Origin: a virus
IMG/VR virus record: IMGVR_UViG_3300037208_000053
Location: 1 to 48,572 of that record
Direction: 5' to 3' (one strand)
Length of the DNA: 48,572 nt
The notes under the pieces were generated by a model. It was not told the DNA's origin and searched no databases. It saw only the letters and a list, made by a program, of their open reading frames with translations. Numbering within the stretch: position 1 is the stretch's first letter; the number at the start of each line of letters is the position of its first letter. Below, one piece after another: positions 8,136-17,083 of the stretch. Made by a program: the position numbers and the translations under genes.

Positions 8136-9583
8136 TGAGTGCTCCGCTGGTTGCCGTCGCCGCCCGGATTTGCGTCGGGAAGAATCCGGCGCTGAATCCC
8201 CATGCCGAGCCGCTGGCCGGCATAGACAATGCCCTCGTCAGTAAGCTCGTAACCGCCCGCTCCCAACTGCTGCATCGTCTGGCCAAACACCTTGGCGTCG
8301 GCCATGCTCATCCCGCCCCAGTAAGCGCAGCAACGCCCGGGATAGCCATTGACCCGTAGGATTTGATCGAAAAGCTGGTGGCGCAACGTGTCCGACAAAT
8401 TGATGTTGTCGTACATCCTCAGATCGTCGCGTACGTGTTCAGCTTGCTCACTGGCGCCGCTGCCCATCCCGGTCGGGCTCGGCTTACTGCTGAGGGTCTG
8501 ACCCACGACGAGCTTGGACGTTTCCGCGTTGAAATACTCGCTGAAAATCTTGTGCGCCGTGCTGCCGTCCACGCCTGCCATCGTCGCCCATTCAACCTCG
8601 CCCCGCTTGTCGATCACCATTCCACCGACGCGCAAGGCGGTGGCGAATGCGGCCTGCATGTCGGCAACCGCCTGCTTGTTCGATGAGTCCACCTTGCCCA
8701 CCGGAATGGGCATCCCATACTTGGCCATCATCAAGCCCCAGGCATCCCGGTCCATCGTGGCCATGAGCCAGTTGAACGTCAGCGCCCGGAGGTGCCCACC
8801 GAAGTTCGGGGATATGCTGGGAGAGAGCAGGTTGCCGCGATGGATGATGTGAAGATTCGGGTCGGGGGGGTAGACGTCAGACAACGAATACAAGGTCCTG
8901 CCGTCCGGCTCCGTCTTGTAGAACGTCAACCAATTCTCCCATGCATCGGCGTCGAACAGGCTGGCGCCGTTATGCTTACCTCCAATGCCGGGCTGATAGG
9001 GCACCTTGAAGCAGAGCAGCGTGTAGTTCACCGGGGCTATTTCCTTCAGCCGCATCCGCTTCAGGTATTTGAAATTGCCGCTATCAGCCAACCCGACTGG
9101 TTCATAAATCTTCTCGGCAACCGCCAGGGGCCAGAGCGTGGCATCGCAGAGGTGACTGAGGCCAACGTGCCAGTTCCGGCAGTTATCAATCGCTTCGCCT
9201 ATCACCTTGACCGCCTGCTTATCGTCGGCATCGTTCGGGTCCACCGGCAGGAGGTGGAGCGGCTGGCCGGTGATGACGGCCCGGCGCTTTCCCCACTCCG
9301 CTTGCAGGTGCGTGTACCCGGCGATCATGTCGCGGAAGATCGTGAACAGCATCCACGTCTCGCCGCGCTCTGCGGCCCGCATGGCGGCATTTATCCTGGC
9401 CACGTCAACCGTCTGGCCAAGATACTGAGTTTGGCTCAGGCCGGACTCGCGGGCGACTCGGTGGAAGGCGACGGGCTCGGCTGTGAAATCGCTTTTAGAG
9501 GCAACGGGCTTGGCGGGAGAAGTTGTAACGGGCGGCTTCCAGCTTTCCCAAATTTCCCGAGCGCGCTTGAATGTGATTGCCAT
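8132..9583 (-). CDS. Portal protein (DUF935, Mu gp29-like)
   Basis: 483 residues. Motifs fit the DUF935 portals: MRAAERGETWMLFTIFRDM, HLQAEWGKRRAVITGQPL, HIIHRGNLLSPSISPNFGG, WLMATMDRDAWGLMMAKYG (ending in GMPIPVGK) and a C-terminal INLSDTLRHQLFDQILRVNG. The portal forms the dodecameric DNA gate of the capsid and binds terminase. Downstream genes follow the Mu-like head order. It is separated from the terminase by a plus-strand insertion. ATG at 9583. Confidence 0.88.
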   Translation of the reverse strand: MAITFKRAREIWESWKPPVTTSPAKPVASKSDFTAEPVAFHRVARESGLSQTQYLGQTVDVARINAAMRAAERGETWMLFTIFRDMIAGYTHLQAEWGKRRAVITGQPLHLLPVDPNDADDKQAVKVIGEAIDNCRNWHVGLSHLCDATLWPLAVAEKIYEPVGLADSGNFKYLKRMRLKEIAPVNYTLLCFKVPYQPGIGGKHNGASLFDADAWENWLTFYKTEPDGRTLYSLSDVYPPDPNLHIIHRGNLLSPSISPNFGGHLRALTFNWLMATMDRDAWGLMMAKYGMPIPVGKVDSSNKQAVADMQAAFATALRVGGMVIDKRGEVEWATMAGVDGSTAHKIFSEYFNAETSKLVVGQTLSSKPSPTGMGSGASEQAEHVRDDLRMYDNINLSDTLRHQLFDQILRVNGYPGRCCAYWGGMSMADAKVFGQTMQQLGAGGYELTDEGIVYAGQRLGMGIQRRILPDANPGGDGNQRSTQ

Positions 9584-9587
9584 TCAA

Positions 9588-9619
9588 TGCAGAATTTGCA
9601 CCAAGTGCAGAATTTGCAC
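9588..9619. promoter_or_regulatory. Two identical operator-like repeats between divergent genes
   Basis: TGCAGAATTTGCAC occurs at 9588-9601 and again at 9606-9619, 18 bp apart. The second sits in a perfect inverted repeat GTGCA-GAATT-TGCAC. They lie between the portal (minus) and the ParB-like gene (plus), in an AT-rich stretch with a TATAGT hexamer near 9655-9660 that could be the -10 box of the plus-strand block. The 18-bp spacing suggests cooperative binding; the binding protein is unknown. Confidence 0.6.
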
Positions 9620-9700
9620 AAGTATTATTTTTCATGCCAAAATCACACATTCAGAAAAATATAGTGAGATTTATTTCTTGGGATTGTCGCGTCATGCAAT

Positions 9701-10522
9701 ATGACTTACAGCATGAAAGCAACTATTGAAAAAATAAATCCAGAATTGGCTAAATCCTGGCTTGAGCAGAATGTCAACTTTCGCAACCCGCTAGAGCACC
9801 ATGTTGAAAGGATGGCGCGCGACATGCGGGATGGGCATTGGGATGAGAACGGAGAGAGTATAAAATTCAACACCAAAGATCAACTTGTTGACGGACAGAA
9901 TCGACTTCTCGCTTGCATTAAGGCGGGCAAGCCGTTTGTGTCGGTGGTTGTTTATGGGGTTAATAAGGACCTCAACATCGACATTGGGGCAAAGCGGTCA
10001 TTTGCCATGTACATCAAACATCATGGTTGCTCGAAATATCAGAACGATATTTCCGCCGCAGTTCGAGTCCTTTTCGGATTCAGAAAGGGAACACCATTGA
10101 GTTACCTCACCGGAAGCGCCGGGTCACTAAAAGCCACAAACGAGGAACTTATACGGCTCTACAAACAGGACAAGGACAAATTGGATATTGCCGCAGACGG
10201 CATAGTAAACGGGCATAAGGGAATCCTGCCAGCGTCTTTATCCATCACCCTGAGCGTCCTATTTTCGGAAAAGGACGCAGACCTGTGCGCCAAGTACTTT
10301 GGAGCCCTTTTGGGGGACTTGCCATTTTCGACAGATGATCCAATTATGATTCTCAAACTTCGTCTTTTGGAAACGGCCCGATCCAAATATAGAATGACCA
10401 GGGCTCAGAAGGCCGCCCTTAGTATTATTGCTTGGAATCATTGGAGAAGAGGAACCGCTTGCAAAATACTTAAATGGGCGCAATCTGGTCCATCCAAACA
10501 GGATTTCCCAGCTATTGAATGA
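9701..10522 (+). CDS. ParB/DGQ-type nuclease-fold protein
   Basis: 273 residues. The pattern NPLEHHVERMARDMRDGHWD, IKFNTKDQLVDGQNRLLACI, then a hydrophobic strand and IDIGAKRSFAMYIKHHG, is the N..R.....D.G.W....I.F....L.DGQ.RL family of ParB/sulfiredoxin-fold proteins common in phages and near DNA-modification systems. It opens the plus-strand accessory block. ATG 9701 is annotated, but 9713 (MKATIEKINPELAK) is an equally natural start. Role unknown; DNA binding or regulation is likely. Confidence 0.65.
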   Translation: MTYSMKATIEKINPELAKSWLEQNVNFRNPLEHHVERMARDMRDGHWDENGESIKFNTKDQLVDGQNRLLACIKAGKPFVSVVVYGVNKDLNIDIGAKRSFAMYIKHHGCSKYQNDISAAVRVLFGFRKGTPLSYLTGSAGSLKATNEELIRLYKQDKDKLDIAADGIVNGHKGILPASLSITLSVLFSEKDADLCAKYFGALLGDLPFSTDDPIMILKLRLLETARSKYRMTRAQKAALSIIAWNHWRRGTACKILKWAQSGPSKQDFPAIE

Positions 10523-10755
10523 AAACGAGAACGATGGAAAAGACTTCGGAAACTTATGCTTGGTTAAAGCATCAGGTAGTTGTTTCCGAAACAAGGCCGC
10601 TGGCGATTCCTCCATTCGGAACCGTTCCGGTATTGCGGCTGCTTGGTTTTGGCTCAACTCCTGAAGGGGCCGACGCGATGGCCAGGCGCTCATCTCATTA
10701 CCCGAAAGACAAACCAGCCCTCAAACAAAATGCTTGCGGCGAAAGCCATTTATGA
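10519..10755 (+). CDS. Hypothetical protein
   Basis: 78 residues, starting in an ATGA overlap with the gene before and ending in an ATGA overlap with the gene after, which supports real translation. The middle (AIPPFGTVPVLRLLGFGSTP) is hydrophobic but Pro/Gly-broken. No family recognised. Confidence 0.5.
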   Translation: MKTRTMEKTSETYAWLKHQVVVSETRPLAIPPFGTVPVLRLLGFGSTPEGADAMARRSSHYPKDKPALKQNACGESHL

Positions 10756-11108
10756 TGAATGACTTCCTGAAATTAGAAGACAAAACTCGATGTCCGTCCT
10801 GTGGATATAAGCATCGAGTTCCTGTAAACGGAAGTTGCAGTGGCTGCGGAGTCCGCTTGTTTCCTACAACGGATCCGGACTTTAGGCGATTCACAGAAGA
10901 AACTGGAATTCGCCACTTTTTCGCGTTTCACAATATTGATGGCTGGAAACATGCGGATCACTTTCTGATTTCGGATGCCAAGCCATTGCATCGCAATCCG
11001 AGCATCAATCCAATTCCGAAGAACTACGGTCGCAAGACCACGCCGGGAGAAGTCGCCGGTCGCGGTGGTAAAATCTCAAAGCGAAAACGGGAAAGGTTAC
11101 TGGCGTGA
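10752..11108 (+). CDS. Zinc-ribbon protein
   Basis: 118 residues. A zinc ribbon near the N-terminus, CPSCGYKHRV...CSGCGVRLFP, supplies four Cys ligands. A mixed domain follows (ETGIRHFFAFHNIDGWKHAD) and then a very basic tail ending KISKRKRERLL. This could bind nucleic acid. ATG 10752 was chosen because it overlaps the upstream stop. Confidence 0.6.
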   Translation: MMNDFLKLEDKTRCPSCGYKHRVPVNGSCSGCGVRLFPTTDPDFRRFTEETGIRHFFAFHNIDGWKHADHFLISDAKPLHRNPSINPIPKNYGRKTTPGEVAGRGGKISKRKRERLLA

Positions 11109-11740
11109 AACTCCTCACCTTTTGCTCTGATTCCCACGTCGGCCTCCTGCGGGACTTCTTCATGCCCAGCTTCTATGCCCACCCGGAAGGCTTTGACTCG
11201 CTCGTAATCGCCCGCATGGAGCAGGTCTGTCCATCGGGCGGATACAAAACCCCGGGATGGGACCACTTCTTCCGCGCGAAGATAAACCGGGTGATTGAGG
11301 AATTGGAGAACACGAAGGACGGCGACTTCCTTTTCCTGATAGACTGCGACGTGCAGTGGTTTGGATCAACTAACGTTTCCGAATATTCCGCTTTTGACCT
11401 GATTGGACAGCAGGACGGAACTGGAGGATTCTGCCCCGGCATTGCGAGATTAAGAGCGGGATATTCCATGCGCTCTTTTTGGAAATTGCTCTTGGAAAGA
11501 GTGTCCAATTCTGATCGAGATGAACAGTTCTCCATAAATGACTTGCTGGAAACCACAACCCTGCACTGTGGCTATTTCCATCCCGACCAAGTCTGGTCAA
11601 CTCGATCTATTTGGAAACTGGGCGACCCAATTCCTGAAATTCCGAAAGGCATAGTCGCCCATCACGCCAACTGGACGCACTCGGTTGCGGATAAAGTTGG
11701 AATTTTGACCGCCGTTAGAAATGCAGTTCTGAGCCGATGA
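11105..11740 (+). CDS. Nucleotide-sugar glycosyltransferase
   Basis: 211 residues. The start KLLTFCSDSHVGLLRDFFMP, the DxD-like FLIDCDVQWFG and a later FCPGIARLRAGY with a DEQFSINDL segment match GT-A enzymes of the nucleotide-diphospho-sugar transferase group. It starts with GTG in a GTGA overlap. With its neighbours it forms a sugar-related set; the acceptor is unknown. Confidence 0.7.
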   Translation: MKLLTFCSDSHVGLLRDFFMPSFYAHPEGFDSLVIARMEQVCPSGGYKTPGWDHFFRAKINRVIEELENTKDGDFLFLIDCDVQWFGSTNVSEYSAFDLIGQQDGTGGFCPGIARLRAGYSMRSFWKLLLERVSNSDRDEQFSINDLLETTTLHCGYFHPDQVWSTRSIWKLGDPIPEIPKGIVAHHANWTHSVADKVGILTAVRNAVLSR

Positions 11741-11746
11741 CCGTCC

Positions 11747-11953
11747 ATGAAACTCACCAAATTACCGAATGGAACGTATATTGACGCACGTACGATCTTG
11801 AAAATTTCCAAGTCAACGATGGTCATGGGCGGCCATTGCTTTCATACCCTGGATATATCACATAATGATGGGACTGAGTTTCTAATGTTCGATGATTCAA
11901 AACAAGCCTCAGAAGTAGCAAGGGAATTGTCGGAATACGCAAACTCCGTATAA
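11747..11953 (+). CDS. Hypothetical protein in sugar block
   Basis: 68 residues, starting six bases after the previous stop. KLTKLPNGTYIDARTILKIS and a helical end (QASEVARELSEYANSV) suggest a compact alpha/beta protein. No function recognised. Confidence 0.5.
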   Translation: MKLTKLPNGTYIDARTILKISKSTMVMGGHCFHTLDISHNDGTEFLMFDDSKQASEVARELSEYANSV

Positions 11954-11972
11954 GAATCAGCTATACCCTCCG

Positions 11973-12653
11973 ATGAAGATTTCCGTAGTTTATGCCTACC
12001 CGCCGAATGCCGGCGTCCAGTATCCGCTCTATGCGCTTCGGTTTGTAAGGAGTTATATTTCGTTCCGTCCCGGCATTGAACACCAGACCGTAATCGTGCT
12101 GAGTGGCGCTCTGGTTACACCCGAACACGTCTCGCTGTTTAGCGAGCTTCCAGATGCGGAGTTCATCTGTCACAACAATTCCGGCTGGGACATCGGCGCA
12201 TTCCAACTTGCCGCATTGCCAGCGCGTCCATGCGACATGATGGTGTTCTTCGGGGCCTCGACAACCTTCCGGCGCGAAGGGTGGTTGAAGCGCATGGCCG
12301 ATGCGTGGGAAGCGAACGGGCCGGCGCTCTACGGCGCATCTGGGCACCACGGCAATGCTTCCTGGGGGATCTTCCCCCACATCCGCACAACGGCCTTCTG
12401 GTGTTCCCCTGACCTGATGAACGAGTATCCGATTCGGATTGTCAGGCCGGAGCAACGCTATCCATTCGAGCATGGTCAAATATCCTTCACACTATGGGCC
12501 AATGACCATGGAGCAAAACCGTGGGTCGTTGGCTGGAATGATGCTCGACCCCTCGAACTCCACGACGTAAACTCCAATCACTACCGACCCGATGATCCGG
12601 CTGAATTGCTGGCGTGGGATCGGTGGACCGAAGATTTCTATGCCAACCACTGA
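11973..12653 (+). CDS. Glycosyltransferase-like protein (rhamnan-synthesis-F-like)
   Basis: 226 residues. The segment FICHNNSGWDIGAFQLAALP resembles the N.G.DigaF motif of RgpF/rhamnan synthesis proteins, which are GT-A-like. CDMMVFFGASTTFRREGW follows, where transferases carry their sugar-binding strand. No clear DxD is seen, so catalysis is uncertain. The radical SAM gene starts inside its last codons. Confidence 0.6.
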   Translation: MKISVVYAYPPNAGVQYPLYALRFVRSYISFRPGIEHQTVIVLSGALVTPEHVSLFSELPDAEFICHNNSGWDIGAFQLAALPARPCDMMVFFGASTTFRREGWLKRMADAWEANGPALYGASGHHGNASWGIFPHIRTTAFWCSPDLMNEYPIRIVRPEQRYPFEHGQISFTLWANDHGAKPWVVGWNDARPLELHDVNSNHYRPDDPAELLAWDRWTEDFYANH

Positions 12654-13710
12654 AGACCAATTTTATCAGGATCAGGCTTCGATACCGTTCATTCAGGCTG
12701 GGGGAGCGATCAAAGCGGAGCATTGCCGCATGAAGAGCTTCAGGTACTTTTTGGAGATCAACAGTCAGTGCAATTTATTCTGCCCCACTTGCACGAAGGG
12801 CAACCAGAAGGGCTACGAGCACCAGACCGGGCTGATGGACCCCGCCCTGATGGAGAAGATCATCGACAAGATCAAGTCCGAGAACCCGGAGGCCATCGTG
12901 TTTCTCTACGGCAATTCCGAGCCGTTCATCCATCCCCGGTTGGCCGAGTGCATCGCCTCGGTGAAGCGGCGAGGTCTCAACTGCCAGCTTTCCACCAACC
13001 TCAATTTCATCCGCAACGTCGATGGAGTCCTGGCAGCGAAGCCGGACATGATTATCATTAGCCTCTCGGGATTCACCCAGGATGTGTACGTCAAAGGCCA
13101 CGCCGGCGGGAATATCGAGAAGGTCAAGGAGCACATGAAAGTCCTGGCGGAAGCCTACGCCAAGACCGACAAGGCCACCGCCATCTCGGTGAATTACCAC
13201 GTGTACACCGACAACGGGCACGAGATCGCCCTGATGAAGGAATACGCCAAAGGCTTGGGGATCGGATTCTTCACGTCCTACGCCCGGGCGATTTCAATGG
13301 AGAACGCCATTCAATACAACCGCAACCTGGACGCGAACACCACTCCGTTCGAGATCCAGCCGGGACGCCCCGATCTGAACGTGGCGCTGCCGCCTATTGG
13401 CCAAACCTACATCGACGCCATGAAGCGGCTGGTCATTCCCCCGAATAAGGCCCCGGAGATGTTCAAGGATTTCCCAACGCACTCGGTCTGCCCAATCGGC
13501 TGGATGTTTTGCTTCATTCGGCACGACGGCAAGACGGAGATGTGCGCGTGCGTGGCCGACCGGAGGCTGACGCTGGGGGATTACCTCGACAACACGCAGG
13601 ACCAACTCATAGAGCAGCGCACCGGCCACGCCATTTGCCTGCAATGCACCAAGTACCACCTGCGCTATTACTTCCACATGAGCCACCCGGATCAATACAC
13701 CAAAGGATAA
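12640..13710 (+). CDS. Radical SAM/SPASM-like enzyme
   Basis: 356 residues. The cluster motif CNLFCPTC (C-x3-C-x2-C) follows FRYFLEINSQ. FLYGNSEPFIHPRLAECIAS matches the GGE-type SAM-binding strand and LSTNLNFI the next one. The C-terminus has further Cys (CPIGWMFCF, MCACV, CLQC), consistent with SPASM auxiliary clusters. Such enzymes modify peptides, sugars or proteins by radical chemistry. The start MPTTEDQF at 12640 leaves a 14-bp overlap; an upstream ATG (12592) would overlap much more. It stops one base before the methyltransferase start, so the two probably act together. Confidence 0.85.
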   Translation: MPTTEDQFYQDQASIPFIQAGGAIKAEHCRMKSFRYFLEINSQCNLFCPTCTKGNQKGYEHQTGLMDPALMEKIIDKIKSENPEAIVFLYGNSEPFIHPRLAECIASVKRRGLNCQLSTNLNFIRNVDGVLAAKPDMIIISLSGFTQDVYVKGHAGGNIEKVKEHMKVLAEAYAKTDKATAISVNYHVYTDNGHEIALMKEYAKGLGIGFFTSYARAISMENAIQYNRNLDANTTPFEIQPGRPDLNVALPPIGQTYIDAMKRLVIPPNKAPEMFKDFPTHSVCPIGWMFCFIRHDGKTEMCACVADRRLTLGDYLDNTQDQLIEQRTGHAICLQCTKYHLRYYFHMSHPDQYTKG

Positions 13711-13711
13711 T

Positions 13712-14938
13712 ATGTATCACTTGCACACCCACTGCCGAGCTTGCGACTACGGCAAGCCCGGCGCTCAAGGCATAAAGTCTGCGCCCACCGACAAGCTGAT
13801 CGAGGTGTTTGATTTGGGCGTTCAGAGTTTGGCAAACGATTTCGTGCATGATGGCGAGCCGCACGCCGGATACGCCCCGCTCAAAGTCCTGTTCTGCCCG
13901 CAATGCTCGCTGGCGCAGCTTTCCGTCGTGGTTGACCCGAAGGTGCTGTATTCGCACTACAGCTATGTCACCAGCCCATCCCAGATGATGCGCGACCACT
14001 TCATCCAGATTTTGAGCGACATCAAGGACGAAGCGCCCGAGGCCAAAACCGTGCTGGAAATCGGAAGCAACGATGGACGGCTGTTACACCTCATGCATAA
14101 CAATGGATACTCCGTACAGGGAATTGACCCGGCGCATAATCTGGCCGAGATTGCGAGGGCGACTGGAGTGCCAACGCAAACTGGATTATTTGGAGAAGAC
14201 CTCGCCCGAATGTTTCCCGATTACGACATCATCATCGCCCGTCATGTCTTCTGCCACGTTGACGACTGGCACGACTTCATCCGGGGACTGGAGGCGCTGT
14301 GCCACCAGGAAACGCTCATCTTCATCGAGGTGCCCTATGTCGGGGATACGCTGGAGAAGTGCGAGTTTGATACCGTCTATCACGAGCACACATCATACCT
14401 GAGCATCCGGGCTACGGAGGCGCTGCTGAAAGGCACGTCCTTGAAGATCCACTGCATCAAGAAATACAGCATCCACGGCGGGGCCATTGGGATCATGCTG
14501 CGCACGACCGAAAGCACCGCCCCGATCATGGGCAACACCTGGACGGACAACTTCACCGTCGAGTACTGGAAGGCGTTTGCAGTCACCGCCAAGGAACAGA
14601 TTTGGAAACTCACTGCCACCGTGCGAAGCCTCACCGCCCAAGGAAAGCGCGTGGCCGGTCTCGGGGCTTCCGCCAAGTCCACCGTCTGGATCAGCGCCTG
14701 CGGATTCACCCGCAAGGACATTGCGTTCATCGCGGACAACACTCCTCAGAAGCAATACACGTTCAGCCCAGGGACGGATATTCCGGTGGTCGATGAGGGG
14801 GCCATTCTTAGGGAGTTGCCGGATTATGTGGTGATGTGGGCTTGGAACTACCGCTTGGAAATTCTAGAGAAGTTCGAGTTGGCCCGGAAAAAGGGCGTCA
14901 AGTTCATAATTCCCGTTCCTGCCGTGGAGATCGTCTAA
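13712..14938 (+). CDS. Three-domain SAM C-methyltransferase (NDP-hexose type)
   Basis: 408 residues in the order of sugar C-methyltransferases. An N-terminal zinc domain (CRACDYGK ... FCPQCSLAQL) is followed by a class I SAM domain with VLEIGSNDGRLLHLM, FPDYDIIIARHVFCHVDDW and a YHEHTSYLS segment near the active site. The C-terminal domain carries GKRVAGLGASAKSTVWISAC. Characterised relatives methylate carbon 3 or 5 of keto NDP-sugars in deoxysugar pathways. No NDP-sugar synthesis genes are present, so the substrate would come from the host. Its stop overlaps the terminase stop on the other strand by four bases. Confidence 0.88.
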   Translation: MYHLHTHCRACDYGKPGAQGIKSAPTDKLIEVFDLGVQSLANDFVHDGEPHAGYAPLKVLFCPQCSLAQLSVVVDPKVLYSHYSYVTSPSQMMRDHFIQILSDIKDEAPEAKTVLEIGSNDGRLLHLMHNNGYSVQGIDPAHNLAEIARATGVPTQTGLFGEDLARMFPDYDIIIARHVFCHVDDWHDFIRGLEALCHQETLIFIEVPYVGDTLEKCEFDTVYHEHTSYLSIRATEALLKGTSLKIHCIKKYSIHGGAIGIMLRTTESTAPIMGNTWTDNFTVEYWKAFAVTAKEQIWKLTATVRSLTAQGKRVAGLGASAKSTVWISACGFTRKDIAFIADNTPQKQYTFSPGTDIPVVDEGAILRELPDYVVMWAWNYRLEILEKFELARKKGVKFIIPVPAVEIV

Positions 14939-16449
14939 TCCGTCAACATCGACTGCGAACCCCAAGCTGAAATCGCCGCAGGCTGGCAGAACTTTAAAGA
15001 CCCTCCGGGCGACGTGGAACAAATAAATCGGGCGCAGTCGAGTGCGTCATCGCCCCCGCTATCATCTTCCGCCGAGGCGTCCATTTTCTCGATGTCCTCT
15101 GGTTTCTTCTCGTGATGCTGAGCCAGCGGAATCTGCCCAATCAACTCCTTGCACCGCTCATGGATGAACATTGTTGGCCTAATTCCCTTATCCGGGTCGC
15201 CCAGACGTGCCAGCATCTTCGCCCAGCCATTTATCCTGTCAATCTCGGCTTCAACCAACTGAATCCCATTTTCCGAATAAGTATCTGAAATTGTGGTCCC
15301 ATCCTCTTTAGCGGAGAAACAGTCTCTGCCGGCAGCTATAAACTCCAAATCCGAAGGTTTCAAGTTCCGGGGACGTAAAATCGCAAAGATCGAGGATGTA
15401 TGATCCGAAATCTGCATTTGCGATGCCGAGTGCTCGTCTAGGAAAATCAGGTTCCCATCCCGGTCCTCGCCTGCCAGAAGGAAAACGCTCGGATGCGTCC
15501 ACCCGTAATCCAAGCCCGCATACCACCGGACAATCTTCCGCTCGTCAAACGTCCTCAGAACATGATCCGACTCGCTCCAGGTCGTAAAGAACTGACCGGC
15601 CTGAAAATCTGGATTCCCCTCTAACCAGCTCTGGCGCTTCCATCCAACCAGACTTTCAAGGAATTTCATGTATTCCTTGTCCAAATGTTTGTTGTCGTAA
15701 GGCCGGGCCCGGATGAACTTTGTTTTCCCCTGCGTCTTGTTTGAATAGGGATCCCAGAAAAATCGCTTCACCCATCCGTGGCCCACTCCGCCCCAGTTCC
15801 ATGACGCATAGAGCCGCGGGCGCCATCCCTCTTTGCTGGTTCTGAGGCAGGACAACAGGTTTTCCACCTTTTCCTTGGAAAGCGTCGTCAACTCCTCAAT
15901 CACCATTTCGTCATATTCCTGGCCCAAATAGTTGTCGATCTCCTTTTCATCCTTGAAATGGCCAATAATGATGCGAGACCCGTTCTCGAAGGTCATATCC
16001 TTGCCCTGGCGGTAATTTGCCTTCAGCCGGCCAAACACCTTCACCCTCATGTCCTCGAACTGCTCCTTGGCTGCCCGGCCTACTTTCCTAAGATAAAGCA
16101 CCTTCAACCCTGGAAACCTCTGGCAATCATCCGCCCCGCACTGAGAAAGCAGCGCAAATGACTTTCCCGGCCCTCTAGGTCCTCCAAACCCAACATAAAT
16201 CGGACCGCCATCGAAATCGCACGCCCTGGCCGCCGCCGCGAATTCTAACTGCTTTTCTTGCAACCAGATGCCCGCCGCCTGCAAATTCACCATTTGCTGC
16301 TGCGGACACCCCAGAGCGGCCCCGGCCCTGAAATAATGCGCCCCAGCCCATTGTAGCGGCGTTGGATTCTTTATGCCGTGCTTGAGAAAGACCGCCTTCT
16401 CTTCTGCTGTGGCGTTGGCGAACGGGTCAATCTTTGGGATTTTTGGCAT
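14935..16449 (-). CDS. terL: Terminase large subunit
   Basis: 504 residues. The ATPase half has Walker A GGPRGPGKSFALL and a Walker B-like YDEMVIEELTTLS. The nuclease half starts at YAGLDYGWTHPSVFLL with an acidic GLDYG motif and ends with DDALDCARFI. It packages DNA through the portal. The start overlaps the stop of the small upstream gene (TGATG). It is separated from the portal by five kilobases of opposite-strand genes, an unusual break in this order. Confidence 0.93.
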   Translation of the reverse strand: MPKIPKIDPFANATAEEKAVFLKHGIKNPTPLQWAGAHYFRAGAALGCPQQQMVNLQAAGIWLQEKQLEFAAAARACDFDGGPIYVGFGGPRGPGKSFALLSQCGADDCQRFPGLKVLYLRKVGRAAKEQFEDMRVKVFGRLKANYRQGKDMTFENGSRIIIGHFKDEKEIDNYLGQEYDEMVIEELTTLSKEKVENLLSCLRTSKEGWRPRLYASWNWGGVGHGWVKRFFWDPYSNKTQGKTKFIRARPYDNKHLDKEYMKFLESLVGWKRQSWLEGNPDFQAGQFFTTWSESDHVLRTFDERKIVRWYAGLDYGWTHPSVFLLAGEDRDGNLIFLDEHSASQMQISDHTSSIFAILRPRNLKPSDLEFIAAGRDCFSAKEDGTTISDTYSENGIQLVEAEIDRINGWAKMLARLGDPDKGIRPTMFIHERCKELIGQIPLAQHHEKKPEDIEKMDASAEDDSGGDDALDCARFICSTSPGGSLKFCQPAAISAWGSQSMLTD

Positions 16450-16655
16450 CAGCGAGCATTTTTTACGAAATCGAACCTATTCAGAAATTCCGATAGCGGC
16501 CCAAGCCAAGATGCTTCAAATCCTTCACTGACAGTTACGACCTCAGTTATACCGCCTGGCTCTTCAGAGGACAATACGCCAACCACCTTGTGCAGAATCC
16601 CCGGGCTTCCTGGGACTTCCCTCCACCACTGCCCTTGCTTTGGTTTAACTTTCAC
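16449..16655 (-). CDS. Small hypothetical protein before terminase
   Basis: 68 residues, translationally coupled to terL by TGATG. KVKPKQGQWWREVPGSPGIL followed by a beta-rich middle suggests a small SH3-like fold, but this is a guess. No family recognised. Confidence 0.5.
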   Translation of the reverse strand: MKVKPKQGQWWREVPGSPGILHKVVGVLSSEEPGGITEVVTVSEGFEASWLGPLSEFLNRFDFVKNAR

Positions 16656-16658
16656 AGC

Positions 16659-16979
16659 TCAATCGTGCTTGTAATCCGCGTCCGGCATATTCCCACCGCC
16701 TTTCACCCAAATGGCCGCCGACCGCGGCAATTCATCGACCGGCGCTACCGGCGCCACTACCCTCGGCCCTGCCGTGCCGTAAAGCTTCACCTTCCTCTGA
16801 TCCGACTTCTGATACGATTTCTCCTTCACCACCTCCGAACTGGCCTCCACCGACGCTTCCAGCCATTTCCGCATCCAGTTGCTGATTGTCAGCCTCTCCG
16901 CCCGAGCCGACGCCTCCCACCGCTCCTGCTGCTCAGGATACACCCGGAACTGCAAAATGATGGTCTTGTTGCGGCCCAT
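16659..16979 (-). CDS. Ribbon-helix-helix-like DNA-binding protein
   Basis: 106 residues. The N-terminus KTIILQFRVYPEQQERWEAS then ARAERLTISNWMRKWLEASV reads as a strand followed by two helices, the Arc/MetJ/MobC-type ribbon-helix-helix. The C-terminal half is Pro/Val-rich and probably flexible. A perfect palindrome lies seven bases upstream of the start, suggesting autoregulation. It could also be a small terminase-like DNA-recognition protein, since it leads the terminase genes. Confidence 0.6.
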   Translation of the reverse strand: MGRNKTIILQFRVYPEQQERWEASARAERLTISNWMRKWLEASVEASSEVVKEKSYQKSDQRKVKLYGTAGPRVVAPVAPVDELPRSAAIWVKGGGNMPDADYKHD

Positions 16980-16985
16980 GACCTA

Positions 16986-16998
16986 TTTGTACTACAAA
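16986..16998. promoter_or_regulatory. Palindromic operator TTTGTA-C-TACAAA
   Basis: This perfect 13-bp inverted repeat lies immediately upstream of the ribbon-helix-helix gene, in the region between divergent genes. It is a natural candidate for autoregulation by that protein. A TTGACA hexamer at 17026-17031 could be the -35 box of a plus-strand promoter, but I see no good -10 box at 17 bp. Confidence 0.5.
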
Positions 16999-17083
16999 CC
17001 CCCAGGGACGCAAGAAAATAATCTGTTGACAAGTTTAGAGACATGTGCGAATTGTTCGCCATGATGATCTTAGCCATCCAAGA

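Noticed and set aside
8792-9664. 290-residue plus-strand frame
   Set aside because: It is antisense to the clear DUF935 portal gene and reads as a high-GC shadow with no domain.
12592-12640. Upstream start of the radical SAM gene
   Set aside because: It would overlap the preceding glycosyltransferase gene by over 60 bases; ATG 12640 gives the short overlap usual in this genome.
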